This document shows, in pieces, positions 26,901-36,357 of a stretch of DNA of 64,000 nucleotides. The translations under genes were made by a program, and so were the position numbers. A model generated the notes under the pieces. It did not search any database. It was not told the DNA's origin and was given only the letters and a program-made list of their open reading frames with translations. How positions within the stretch are numbered: the stretch's first letter is position 1; every line of letters starts with the position of its first letter. Source of the DNA: Lutraria lutraria (taxonomy: Eukaryota; Mollusca; Bivalvia; Venerida; Mactridae); the NCBI GenBank assembly GCA_964023205.1, contig OZ026844.1, forward strand, positions 6,012,840 to 6,076,839, written 5' to 3'.

Positions 26901-29900
26901 GGTAAACATGTCTGCTAAAACATACTGAAAACGCAAAAGGCATTTTAAAAATGCAGGTGTGTACAAACCTAAACTTGCAACACTACTGATTAATTGAACG
27001 AAGTGTGGTCAACTTATAGTATTTCAATAAATGAAATGTAGTGCCACGTAACACCGACGCACACATTTTGACTTTGACGGATATTTATCTACTCGATGTA
27101 AACTCTAAAGCAAACTTTGAACATAATGTCTACAATGAGCATTGAAGTTGTCTAGTGGTATCATCAACATTACATTTGACGGGTTGAACATGATGAACTC
27201 AACCTTCAGAATTTAGCCGCTCCAATAACCTACATTGGAACCATTGACCTTAACAACTGTCAAAAATATATTTTAATATACCACAATTTGGTTATAAACC
27301 CCATTATTTACGGTAAGAATGATATTATGAGCATAAACGATGGATAACAATGTGTTTTCACGCCTTTTATACACGTCATACAGCCTTGAGACAGTGGGTT
27401 CGAATCCGAGCGTGACCACAGCGTTCCTGACCAGGTACACGTTGGCACACGGTCTTAAATTAACCCTGACACATGTAGGCATCATCATACCAAGTTTGGT
27501 GCTTGTATGAAATTTTGCACTAATTTGCCGAAAAGTACGCTTTATTTATCCCGCTATTTTGTCAAATAAACGCAAAAAAAGCCCTGAATTCTTTGCTATG
27601 CTGTGATGACTAAAGTGGAGTGAGTGCTGATCCCATAAATGTATAATTTGACAGAAAACATTTTCACCAAAGCTGGCCAATGAACCAATCGCATTGGCTA
27701 AATATAGAGAAGAAGTAAATCCTTTTACTGATTCCGTGTATAATCAGGAAAGCAACCAAAGAATAAGACAAAACACAGGGATTATATACAGACAAAAGCA
27801 GGCATGTGAACAATTTTCTTATTATGAATCATGCTTGAATAACAACTTATAACATGCTATATTGTAACATAACTTACATGTCTCGAGAACTGTGAAGGTC
27901 ACAGAAAATAAGTTCTTATAAGTACATGATATAAAAATTAACGAAGAATAATAAAAACCAAAAAATATTTACTTTTAGGTCGATCAGCAAACTTTTCAAT
28001 GGTGGGTGCCGTAGGTGTTAAATACATAAAATACCCAGTAATTCATACGATAAGCAACATAAACAACATGCTCTAGAATAAAGTATGACTGATATACCAG
28101 AGGAAGGAATAAATAATTATGATTTAATCTGTAAAGCATACTAGTTCATCAAATGAATTTATTCCTTCATTCGGATTTAATGCCATTTTTTAAACCAATA
28201 TTCATTTTTAATAAATGGCAGCTGATTCACCTAACAAGTTTTCCTGGACTGTATTCAAACCAGTACTTACCTACCCTTCTACTAAGGACAAGCAACAGAA
28301 ATTTGACATTATTGTCAGGGCTCGACACCAACTTATTTTTCATGGTGGCCTAAAGGACCACCAGCTTTTGACACCTGCTGGTCCAATAGAATTTCAGGTG
28401 GTCCTTCCACCAATTAATATGTTATATGTTTATTTAAAGTAATATATGATATTCCTCCCAGAATTTTCAGTGGTCCATTGGACCATTCAAATTCCATGAG
28501 TTACTGGTCCTGCACAAAAACCACTGGTCTCGGACCAGTGTTAGTGTCGAGCCCTGATTGTTAAATTTTCATAAAAGGGTACCGTATGACCTGCCTTGCC
28601 TGGTAATCAAAGCCAGATGACTGGAATTACAAATCCAGCACTCTAACCACTGGACAAAGGCCCTAATCAAATGAAACAAGACAATATAAATTGAACTTAC
28701 CAGCCAAAATTGTAGAAGAAAACTGTAAAATAAAACAGAGATACCATTGTATATATGATAAATTATATTACAAAAAGTATGACAACTTGTCAAATTTAAT
28801 ATTCAAAAGATTCAGAAGAGCTTTTTAAAGTAAATTTGACATCAATCGAGACATTTTTAGCAACAAAATATTCTGTGGTGAAACTACGACAAATGGAACA
28901 AGAGGGCCATGATGGCCCTATAAATGCTCACCAGGAGAAAAGGTCATTTGGAGATTAACATTGTTGAAGTTTTCTATACGAGTCTAAGTAAGATCAAGTG
29001 ACCCATCTGGGCCGTTTTTTATCCCATGGCCATTATATGAACAGATTTTAAAGAGGTCCATTAGACAAAGCTAGATACCAAATATCTTAGCTCTAGGCCT
29101 TGTGGTTTCGGAGAAGATTTTTTAAAATTTTCCTATATAAAATAGAATAAACCCCAGGGTAGGGCCAATTTTGACCCCGGGGCCATAATTTGAACAAACT
29201 TGGTAGAGGTCCACTACACAATGCCACATACAAAATATCTAAGCTCTAGGCCTTGCGGTTTCGGAGCAGAAGATTTTTTAAATTTTCCTATATAAGTCTA
29301 TATAAATCAAGTGACCCCCGGGGCGTGGCCAATTTTGACCCTAGGGCAATATTTTGAACAAACTTGGTAGAGGTCCACTAGACAATGCTACATACCAAAT
29401 ATCTTAGCTCTAGGCCTTGTGGTTTCGGAGAAGAAGATTTTTTAAATTTTCCTATAAAAGTCTATATAAATCAAGTGACCCCCGGGGCGGGGCAAATTTT
29501 GAGCCTAGGGCAATAATTTGAACAAACTTGGTAGAGGTCAACTAGACAATGCTACATACCAAATATCTTAGCTCTAGGCCTTGTGGTTTCGGGGAAGAAG
29601 ATTTTTTAAATTTTCCTATATAAAATAGAATAAACCCCAGGGCAGGGCCAATTTTGACCCCGGGGCCATAATTTGAACAAACTTGGTAGAGGTCCACTAG
29701 ACAATGCTACATACCAAATATCTAAGCTCTAGGCCTTGCGGTTTCGGAGAAGAAGATTTTTTAAATTTTCCTATATAAGTCTATATAAATCAAGTGACCC
29801 CCGGGGCGGGGCCAATTTTGACCCTAGGGCAATTATTTGAACAAACTTGGTAGAGGTCCACTAGACTATGCTACACACCAAATATCAAAGCTCTAGGCAT

Positions 29901-32900
29901 TGTAGTTTTTGACAAGAAGATTTTTTAAATTTCCTATATAAGTCTATGTAAAATCAAGTTACCCCCGGGGCGGAGCCAATTTTGACTCTAGGGGAATAAT
30001 TTGAACAATCTTTGTAGAGTTCCATTAGACAATGCTACATACCAAATATCTCAGCTCTAGGCCCTGTGGTTTCAGACAAGAAGATTTTTTAAGTTTTTTC
30101 AATTTGTTGCCATAGCAACCAGAATTTTTAATGAAATTTAATTTTTTGAACAACTTTGAAAGGGGACCACCCAAGGATCATTCCAGCCAAGTTTGGTTGC
30201 AATTGGCATAGCGGTGTAGGAGGAGATGTTGTTTTAAGTAAACATGGACGCCACATATTCGTAACGACGCACGACGCACGATGGACGCAGGGCGATCACA
30301 AAAGCTCACCCTGAGCACATTCGTGCTCTGGTGAGCTAATAAAAAAATATTTATAAGAATTTTGCAGAGTAAACACAACTATACACTTTGCAGTTAAATG
30401 GATTATCCCCCTTTGGTGTGTTTGCAAGATGTATTTTTTTAAATGAATTACCTCCCTTCTCCATAAAGGTTTGAGGATTATACAGAAATCCACTGGCATC
30501 AAGTTTGTGTGGACCACAGTCAGCATGTTCCCCGGCAATTTGAAGATTTACAATGGAATTGATACCAGCGCTGAAAATATCATGAAAAACCTTGTTATTT
30601 CCTTGTGATACATTCATATGTTGATCCAATTCCTACTGTGTAGATGTGATATATAAACTAAATATGTAAAACAAAACACTGTTATGTTCCTTGACTTATG
30701 ATAGAAAGTCTTATTTACAGAACATAATAATAAACTTTGAAATACTTACTCTAAAAATTGTTGAACCAAGTCATACTTTTTTATTCCTTGATTGGAAGGC
30801 CTTGCCATGGCAAGTATATTATCAGTAACCCTTAAAATAACAAAAACATACAAAATATAAATAACATCTAGTAAATAATCAAAGGCCTGAAATGAGATGA
30901 AATTCAGTCTGCGTGATCGCTATATGAGAAGAATTTACAAGTAAATTCATCTCATAAAAAACAAACTATAGAGAATAAATATGATATGTGAAGATATTCA
31001 ATGCAAAAGATTCTCAAGAAAAAAAGTAGCAATCAGAACAGACCTCTAACCTCTTGCATGGCTTTTTTTCACAGGTAAGGGAAGGGGCCTTTTCTTTAAA
31101 ATTGGGGAAAAATAATGCATAATTTTTGCAAAAGGGGGAGAAAAAAATTACCTAATGTAATTGAATTTTTGGGGAAAACTGCATGATTTTTAAGAATTTT
31201 CCTGAGGGGAAGACACCTATCAACAGCATCTGCTATAGAAGGAAAAAAAGCCCTGCCTTGCATGCATCTGTAAAATTTATCTATTAACAGGTGACTCGGT
31301 ACACTTATGGACAATGAAATTAAATCTTCCACTAATTATTGAGCAAGTATTCCCATTCAACTATAAAAATATATTATAATAACCCATGAATTTGCAAAAG
31401 GATGACTGGTTGTTGAGTGGTAACATATGGGACAACTAAACCAAACCTTGCCAAGTTCTGTGTACAGAAAATCACAGGAAAAAGGGGCGTGGCATGTATC
31501 AATGCTTTACACGGGGCTCAAGAAAGAACCAGGAAAAACTGAAAAAAGTAGAAATATAAATAGCCTGTTCTCCTGTATCTTATCTCCCCTCTCTCTGGGA
31601 CGCTCTGATATGACCATAGTTGCATGTCAAATGGGCCGTTAAACAGCAGATAAATAAATGAATATGAATTTGCTATCGTTCAGAAAATGCCAAAAAAATA
31701 AGGTAACAATTACCATTCTGAATACAGTCCCTTGATGACAGTTTCATGTGGAGCCCATCCATCGCCGCTGCAATATTTACATTTTTTACCTCCACAGAAG
31801 AGAGCACATTGTTTCTCAGTGGAAATCAAGCCCCTAGCTGTTTCTGATGTCTTACTGTATAACCCCTTTGGTTTATTACCTAAAAGTTTAATCAAACTAT
31901 AATACATGTACATGAAAAAAAGTATACAGGGGTCATAGAAAATAACTACTTAAATCAAAATTACATCTATTTATTGATCTATAAACTTATAATCACAGGC
32001 TGTACCTTTTCGGAATAAGTAAAATAATAAGGAAATTGGCCTAAAATGGCCATACGGACTAAAAACACATTTATCATATTTGTGTATAATTACATAAACA
32101 TGAAAATGACAAATATGTTTTTGGACTGTGTGGCCATTTTAGGCTCAGATTCACCATTATACACCATTCTAACAGTGCACCTTCAATAATTTAAAGTAAT
32201 ATGTTTATTGTTTATAGATTTATGACCATAACAAACAAGAGCAGGAAGTTTGACTACAAAATGTACACCAATCAATGTCTTGTACATTATTGACTTTAAC
32301 CAGATTGAGTTCTGTTATCTGACTTCTTGTATGATAACCAGTAAGTCATACATATTTTACACTTAACATATGGTTTAATAGCACAATAGTACTGTATATC
32401 AACAACTGCAATATTATATAAGACGGGAAATGTTAAATAATTTATCTAAATTCAGGGTTTCTATATGACTGCAAAAAGTAGAAAAGAAATATCAGCACAG
32501 AGTACAAAAACCAATTCTGTAATACTTGCCAAATGAATAATGTATGTATTGGAATAATTGGATACTATGGGGGGGGGGGGGGGGGCTCTGGACCAATTTT
32601 GATTTCAACTTTTTATGCACCCTGTATTGGATAATAGTATAAGGCAAAGTTTTACCAGTCTAAATCCATCAATTATGCCTCATTCACATTAATTAATTAA
32701 TAAATAAATAAATTACTTAATTAATACGTCTACAGTGCCTATAGACAGCCTGAAGCCTCCTTTCAGTGCACAGGAGTCCTGGACTCCTACTTTAAAAACA
32801 CTAGGGAGAGCCCTGGAACTTTAAATTCTCCAAAAAAACTTGGTACTTCTGGGCCTCCTTACTTTTGATACTTTCATTGTCCCAATCGAGTTCTTCCTCA

Positions 32901-32935
32901 CCAGGATGTTGATGCTCATCTGGGTCGGGCTCCAT
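11663..32935 (-). CDS. PTPDC1: PTPDC1 orthologue, protein tyrosine phosphatase domain-containing 1 (13 exons, 661 aa)
   Basis: Coding exons (minus): 32935-32863, 31879-31714, 30830-30750, 30570-30452, 28722-28701, 23106-23000, 22142-22055, 21066-20977, 16710-16611, 15245-14586, 13973-13872, 13464-13381, 11956-11663. All introns are GT-AG, every phase matches and the total is 1986 nt (662 codons with stop). The protein shows an N-terminal cysteine-rich segment (CALFCGGKKCKYC), a MARPS motif, INLQ..GEHA, a WPD loop, the CX5R active site HCHAGRGRTG, then LHGYEARRLKHIP and a late LMWDWLDQLK motif, all in the order known for vertebrate PTPDC1. Function by family: cysteine-dependent phosphatase linked to centrosomes and cilium length in vertebrates. 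Catalytic Cys, Arg and WPD Asp are all present. The middle (exon 10) is Ser-rich and poorly conserved. Confidence 0.93.
12013..13142. repeat. 143-bp-period tandem array (about 7 units) in PTPDC1 intron 12
   Basis: Opens with acaagagggccaagatggct and closes with a 'gctcatcctgtcactttgtgac' phrase. Between them a unit containing gtgacctagtttttgaccc, caaacattctgacaa and ggtgaagatccaatcaaaa recurs about every 143 bp (landmarks near 12091, 12236, 12380, 12512, 12657, 12802 and 12945). The ends look like mobile-element termini with an internal tandem expansion. Confidence 0.8.
13381..13464 (-). CDS. PTPDC1: PTPDC1 exon 12
   Basis: 84 nt, phase 0, clean acceptor and donor: EPVLRAQDL...VEK, matching the vertebrate EPVITKEDV stretch. 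Confidence 0.8.
13872..13973 (-). CDS. PTPDC1: PTPDC1 exon 11
   Basis: 102 nt, phase 0: DPLVLGLLMWDWLDQLK, matching the vertebrate DPFILCSLMWSWVEQLK. Confidence 0.9.
13998..14160. mobile_element. MITE family 2 copy
   Basis: Starts tacagtcaaacctgtg and ends with the inverted partner (acacaggtttggctga). It lies about 25 bp from the acceptor of PTPDC1 exon 11. Confidence 0.6.
14586..15245 (-). CDS. PTPDC1: PTPDC1 exon 10 (large Ser-rich exon)
   Basis: 660 nt, 220 codons, phase 0 on both sides. Starts with a short conserved helix (VCERLLELA), then a low-complexity Ser/Lys/Asp-rich linker with an acidic run (EEEDDDD). The equivalent region is also the fast-evolving part in vertebrates. Confidence 0.85.
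15403..15600. mobile_element. MITE family 2 copy
   Basis: 198 bp, tacagtcaaact ... attgaatgta, with the internal words 'aataaaggccattct' and 'aaaggtcacatt' shared with the copies at 36180, 44471, 48084 and 50375. Confidence 0.65.
16611..16710 (-). CDS. PTPDC1: PTPDC1 exon 9
   Basis: 100 nt: FLNRQRHILHGYEARRLKHI, near-identical to the vertebrate LIRQRHLLHGYEARLLKHV. Confidence 0.92.
16958..17165 (+). mobile_element. tRNA-derived SINE (family C)
   Basis: A-box-like gttgagtggtaacag and B-box-like agttcgaatcaga, followed by a body ending in tggctgttgttagtgaagtt. Diverged single copy in this window. Confidence 0.55.
17700..17920 (-). mobile_element. complete tRNA-derived SINE (family A)
   Basis: On the minus strand: tRNA-like head (tggtccagtggttaaagcac; ggttcaattcccggtc), a central part, then the tail ending ctggccgacgtatataactg. 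This copy links head and tail; the other copies in the window are truncated or interrupted. Confidence 0.75.
18515..18745. repeat. dispersed repeat of 'aacaagagtgcc' type
   Basis: Begins aacaagagtgccaggtcaca and contains the phrases 'ggggcataactctcatgg' and 'ggtttggtgaggattgg', like those in the arrays at 12013 and 28903. Confidence 0.45.
18910..19170. repeat. dispersed repeat, copy 2
   Basis: Second copy of the 7700-7955 repeat, same orientation, diverged. Confidence 0.65.
19915..20345. repeat. dispersed repeat with two internal units
   Basis: Starts near aactagaggtttgtcacaga. The unit containing 'aagaatgcaatagtacac', 'ggctaagttcaagggcac' and 'tgaatgagtg' occurs twice about 185 bp apart (near 19970 and 20155). 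Confidence 0.55.
20977..21066 (-). CDS. PTPDC1: PTPDC1 exon 8
   Basis: 90 nt: RPNSIQTREQ, the end of the phosphatase domain (vertebrate RPNSIQTRGQ), then a hydrophobic segment. Confidence 0.88.
21140..21319. mobile_element. MITE family 1 copy
   Basis: tacagtacaacctccc ... gaggttgtactgta inverted ends, about 180 bp, in PTPDC1 intron 7. Confidence 0.7.
22055..22142 (-). CDS. PTPDC1: PTPDC1 exon 7 (P-loop Arg)
   Basis: 88 nt: RTGVIIACYLVF, then REAIHYVREKR, the helix following the phosphatase P-loop. Confidence 0.92.
22397..22574. mobile_element. MITE family 1 copy
   Basis: Ends tacagagcaacctctcc / gagaggttgtactgta; its right end leads directly into the 52-bp tandem array. Confidence 0.65.
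22573..22850. repeat. tandem array, about 52-bp unit, 5 copies
   Basis: Unit: tgtgtaaaatcaatatatta followed by agctttctgtatgaca and agtatcaaaata. Units begin near 22573, 22625, 22677, 22738 and 22789. A unit-like sequence without the first half also lies at 22350-22395, left of the MITE, so the MITE sits inside or at the edge of the array. Confidence 0.85.
23000..23106 (-). CDS. PTPDC1: PTPDC1 exon 6 with WPD loop and catalytic cysteine
   Basis: 107 nt: PDYGVAS (the Trp codon is completed from exon 5), ILDMVKVM and HCHAGRG. The catalytic Cys is here and the catalytic Arg is in the next exon. Confidence 0.92.
24093..25716 (-). pseudogene. decayed gene inside the TIR element (multi-copy invertebrate family)
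   Basis: Minus-strand fragments in order: 25716-25471 (HGTAISLFQH), 25366-24929 (AKQIQWQWPKFVVMFGGLYV, then SRTRPAHPTTACALYKLI) and 24469-24206 (DALIFDGASFI, FDGYITYVF). These resemble, in the same order, a large repeated family in mollusc and cnidarian genomes whose members read like 'KQIQW.WP....FVIMFGGLH' followed by a PIN/XPG-nuclease-like part. Frames are broken by stops and shifts. Inference: remnant of the transposon's own gene, possibly an Academ-type element because those carry an XPG-like nuclease. The superfamily assignment is uncertain. Confidence 0.5.
26786..26898. repeat. inverted repeat inside the TIR element
   Basis: aaccgtgcctcaga at about 26788 and its exact complement tctgaggcacggtt at about 26881 enclose about 80 bp. 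It may be a small inserted MITE or a hairpin. Confidence 0.6.
27365..27425 (+). repeat. tRNA-like B-box fragment
   Basis: gtgggttcgaatccgagc contains a good pol-III B box but I see no convincing A box or cloverleaf; probably SINE-derived. Confidence 0.3.
28170..28315 (-). mobile_element. SINE (family A), 3' part, split by a MITE
   Basis: Contains the tail words 'attcacctaacaagttttcc', 'ctggactgtattc' and 'aaccagtact'. The head of the same copy continues at 28557-28665 beyond an inserted MITE. Confidence 0.65.
28316..28556. mobile_element. hAT-like MITE nested in a SINE
   Basis: 241 bp with perfect inverted ends cagggctcgacac / gtgtcgagccctg. CAGGG ends are typical of hAT elements. The flanking octamers (attattgt and attgttaa) match only partly, so the 8-bp target duplication is not clean. 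The interior also has inverted 'ggtcc' motifs. Confidence 0.75.
28557..28665 (-). mobile_element. SINE (family A), tRNA-like head
   Basis: Minus strand: gtccagtggttagagtgct and a degenerate B box; completes the copy interrupted at 28316-28556. Confidence 0.6.
28701..28722 (-). CDS. PTPDC1: PTPDC1 exon 5, 22-nt microexon
   Basis: Only 22 nt (acceptor ttttacag, donor GTAAGT), encoding FFYNFG and the first two bases of the WPD-loop Trp. Phase in is 1 and phase out is 2, exactly what exons 4 and 6 need. The residues match the vertebrate YFYNFGW. Confidence 0.85.
28903..30345. repeat. tandem array, 153-164-bp units, about 7 copies, in PTPDC1 intron 4
   Basis: Opens acaagagggccatgatggcc and closes with aaagctcaccctgagcac...ggtgagctaat. 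The landmark agctctaggcc recurs near 29091, 29244, 29408, 29572, 29727, 29891 and 30055. Units also share aacaaacttggtagaggtcc and agtgacccccggggcg. It has the same architecture as 12013-13142 with an unrelated unit. Confidence 0.85.
30452..30570 (-). CDS. PTPDC1: PTPDC1 exon 4
   Basis: 119 nt; encodes INSIVNLQ, GEHADCG and SGFLY, matching the family. The acceptor is the internal attttcag at 30571, not the earlier tacacag, which would give a stop. Confidence 0.88.
30750..30830 (-). CDS. PTPDC1: PTPDC1 exon 3
   Basis: 81-nt exon encoding VTDNILAMARPS, close to identical to the vertebrate family; acceptor tttaag, donor GTAAGT. Confidence 0.88.
31401..31668 (+). mobile_element. SINE (family D), diverged copy
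   Basis: Shares tctcccctctctctggg, atatgaccatagttg, gggccgtta and cagataaataaat with the complete copy at 41655-41970; the tRNA-like head is decayed. Confidence 0.65.
31714..31879 (-). CDS. PTPDC1: PTPDC1 exon 2
   Basis: 166-nt exon with the family's cysteine-rich segment (four Cys in CALFCGGKKCKYC) and IKGLYSEW at its end, equivalent to the vertebrate AIKGVYSSW. Confidence 0.88.
32697..32715. repeat. AATT/AAAT simple repeat
   Basis: Short tract of attaatt and aataaata units. A poly-G run of about 15 lies at 32571-32585. Confidence 0.5.
32863..32935 (-). CDS. PTPDC1: PTPDC1 exon 1 (start)
   Basis: ATG at 32935; acidic N terminus (EPDPDEHQ then EEELDW). Donor GTAAGG after 73 nt, leaving 1 nt that joins exon 2 at 31879 to make a Ser codon. 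Confidence 0.75.
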
Positions 32936-33604
32936 AATATACACTGTCTATAACTTACGGCTTGTCATCATCTGTAATATACAAAATACTTTGTACTCAA
33001 CTGTTTAAGAGGATATGAGTGGATATTATCGCATGCTGAAATGATAGCAAATATGCAAGTCACAAAAGTTCTCAAATCTGTAACTCAAAGCTATCATGTT
33101 CATAAATAATAGCAAACAAATGATTTTTTGACAGATGTATTCCAAAAACATTGAAAAGATAGAAAACAAAACACCTATTGTACAGTCAGAAATTTTCGCT
33201 AACAGAAATGTTCATAAAATTAGACCATTCATGAATAACCCAAACATTTCAACACTTCAAACATATAAATAGTAAATAAATAATACAGAAAAAAGCAGAA
33301 CATCCTATTTTGGTTTAACAATAAATTGTACACAGTAGCATAGTATTTATGTTAACATATAGAAATTATATTTGATTGAAGATCTTTTTTTTTCTAACTT
33401 TTACTAATTTATCATCAGTTATTAGCAAATATTGCACTTCTTTTGCAAGGAAGTTTAAGATATGCTTCATAGGCCATTAAAATTTTGGGATTAGGTAAAA
33501 TATATAGGTAGACGGCTAACTATGGTACATATTCAGACACAAACCTAATTTTCAGCTGAAACTTAAATCATCTCCTTGACGAAGTTATAGAAATATAAAG
33601 TATA

Positions 33605-33858
33605 TACGGTGCAACCTCTCCAGAGCAGCCCTTTCTTGAGCAACAACCTCCCAACAAAAACTGCATGATATTTCTCAACTGTATGATTTAGCTATTAATT
33701 TAACCTCTCTAGAGCAACAACCTCCCAACAAAACTGCATGATATTTCTCAACTGTATGATTTAGCTAATAACTTAACCTCTCTAGAGCAACAACTTCTCA
33801 ACAATCAACATAAAACTGCTTCTCCAAAAGGGTATTGCTTTGGAGAGGTTGCACTGTA
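33605..33858. mobile_element. MITE family 1 copy with internal duplication
   Basis: Ends tacggtgcaacctctcc / ggagaggttgcactgta. About 76 bp (words gcatgatatttctcaactgt and gatttagcta) is present twice in tandem, making this copy longer than its relatives. Confidence 0.75.
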
Positions 33859-34592
33859 CTGCACTCTAACAATTAATCAATTACTACCTAAAAATTAAAG
33901 TAGGGCAATTAATATCACACGTTTACAACAAACATTATTGAAACTATGACAACCAGATTACAGAGAAGTACTTCTGCATTGATTTTCTCTATTATAGTAG
34001 CAGATTCACTCATGTGACATGCACGTAATCCAATAAGGTAATACATGTAATTAAGTTCATGATGAACAAGATATTCTTGCTATCTAAGATTAATCAGAAA
34101 CTGGACTTACAAATTTTACTATATTTAATCAAATTAGGTTTTTTTAAAGACAAGGGAAGCTGCAGGTAAAAATCACATCAAAGGGGCAACTAAGGGGAAT
34201 ATTTATAATGCAAAAAATGGATTTTTTTTGGGAAAACATAGCTAATTATCTGAGAGGAAGATGCAAAATATCAGTGCCGCTTTCTTATTTAAAAAAAAAC
34301 CTGCATGTGTACATAGTTTCTTGGAAAATCTGTAACATGAATGTTAAACATCATTCTTAGGCCTATGTAATAAAACCAATACTGACGCCTACATCTATGG
34401 TAGAATTGTAGTTTATCAAATGTGTACAGGTGTTAGAATATCTAATTCAAATAACATTTTATATTTATAGCATTTATTCATTAGAAGTAAATATCAGGCT
34501 ATCTGGTTTTATAACACATATAATCAACATACACATACAAAGAACATTTTGTTCTACATGTATTATAGTCATATATCAAATGAATTATTTCC

Positions 34593-34850
34593 AGACCCGT
34601 CTCCGTGGTCGATTGGTTTAAGTCGCTGACTTCAAATCACTGTAACCTCTCACTGATAGAGGATCGTGGGTTTGAGCCCTGCTACCGACCAAGTCTCTCT
34701 ATGTGAGAAATAAAGCAGTTACTTTCGGAGGATGGGAGTCTAGTACTGGTTCTTCCCAGGAACGATGCTTAGGTGAACTGTCCGCCTCATATGGCTCTGA
34801 CTGTTGAAAAGGGCATAGAACTCAATATAAACAAACAAACAAAGAATTAT
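34593..34850 (+). mobile_element. tRNA-derived SINE with long variable arm (family E)
   Basis: A box gtggtcgattggtttaag, an extended variable-arm-like stretch, B box gggtttgagccctgc (a Leu/Ser-tRNA-like layout), a body, and a tail with tagtactggttcttcccagg and gtgaactgtccgcc, ending in an (aaac)n run. The tail resembles that of family A in the opposite orientation. Confidence 0.75.
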
Positions 34851-35024
34851 TTCGAACCTTTAAAACATATACAACAAATTAACAAAATTTGAAATGTATT
34901 TTTTTCTGGGTGGGCCTACACCAAAAACAGGGGTCACTTGGGGGCTTTCCCTGTTCAAAGAACCCCTGAGAAGAACCACACACTGTACAACTTCCTAATA
35001 TGTCAATTTTGTCTGGTCCGGGGT

Positions 35025-35105
35025 GGGACTCAAACTCACAGCTTTGAGGGTCTAGTGATTACTTAGAAATCAGAGACAATAACCACATGACTATGCAGAC
35101 CCCAC
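35025..35105 (-). mobile_element. SINE head, tRNA-like (family B)
   Basis: Minus strand: gtggttattgtctctgat and gagtttgagtcccacc. Second copy of the 7145-7250 family. Confidence 0.55.
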
Positions 35106-35942
35106 TCAAACATATTTAAATTAAATTGAAATATATTAGGGAATTTTTTGTTTGTTATTTTTTTGTATTGGTAATCCATTTGTTACTTGATGATAGACCG
35201 TACAATAATCACGCTATTTTGTAATTACGAGTGAAAAATATACTCTTCATATTTTTTTCATTTCATACATCTTGTGTGAAGAATGGATGATAATACAGTT
35301 TGGAGTGGAATGACAATTATTGTCTTCTGTTTATTTGAGTATGGTCATGGTACAATGACAAATCCATTAATGAATGATCACACGCTACTTTAAACATATC
35401 ACTCAAGTAAATTAATAACCAGTTATTATTCTTATGTTTGCAAAATGATTCACTCAGTTAGATTATAGAATATACTGAACACCTGACTAGCTGAAATATT
35501 ACCTTCACAAAATCAAGCTTTAATTCACATAAAGCACAAAAGACACATTTAATTTAGAATAGTTCATACACTTTAAAGAAAGAAAAGAATTAATGGCCAG
35601 GTTGCCAGATCATTCGATGAATCGAAGTTCCCACATCACAATTACAATGAAAACATATCATTTATACACATAAAACAGTCAACACTCACCCAGTATACAG
35701 CAAAATCAATTTTAATGATTATAGATATATGTAAGTATCATTATCATCCTTTTATAAACACTGACTATATAAGATATGGGTGGCATGCTGTGAATAATCT
35801 AAGTCTGAGTCCTGTATTTTTGATGCATTAAATAGATACAATATCTCTAAGTGTAAGAGTCATAGAAGACGCAATGCTTTTTAAGTAATTTTCAAGGACT
35901 GTTATTTTTAGGGTGTTTGACGATTTCAACTTCCGTTTGTGG

Positions 35943-36043
35943 TAAGTATTATACTATCGAAACAGTGGTTATTAATCCAGTTATCACATACACTAAGTAT
36001 TATACTATCGAAACAGTGGTTATTAATCCAGTTATCACATACG
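35943..36043. repeat. 51-bp perfect tandem duplication
   Basis: taagtattatactatcgaaa...ttatcacatac occurs twice in succession without mismatch over about 50 bp, indicating a recent duplication. Confidence 0.85.
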
Positions 36044-36179
36044 GTATGTATTAGAATTCAGCACATTCCTGAAAGTAGTATTTAGGTCTAGAAAAATAAT
36101 AAATTTGTAACAAAATTCATTTCATTTGTCACGGATATTACATTTTGTACTTGATTCTATTTCCTATGCTCTAAAACAT

Positions 36180-36357
36180 CAGTCAAACCTGTGCTAGTGG
36201 CAACCTCTGAATAGAGGCCACCTTCTGAATTAAAGCCATTCTTTAAAAAAACATCATTGATTTTTTAGAACAATCTAACCTTCAAACAAGTCACCTGCCA
36301 ATAAAGGCCACATTATATATTTCCCAAAGGTTGTCTTGGTTCACAGGATTGACTGTA
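36180..36357. mobile_element. MITE family 2 copy
   Basis: cagtcaaacctgtgctag ... ttcacaggattgactgta; 178 bp. Confidence 0.75.

Larger units (their letters stand above)
23258..27560. mobile_element. 4.3-kb terminal-inverted-repeat DNA transposon
   Basis: Left end 23263 (agcggggtaaataa) and right end 27555 (ttatttatcccgct) are inverted. The similarity extends about 60 bp inward with small gaps and includes catacaagca(t/c)caaa on both sides. The element is flanked by the direct repeat ATTTT (23258-23262 and 27556-27560). It sits in PTPDC1 intron 5 and contains a decayed minus-strand gene. Confidence 0.75.
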
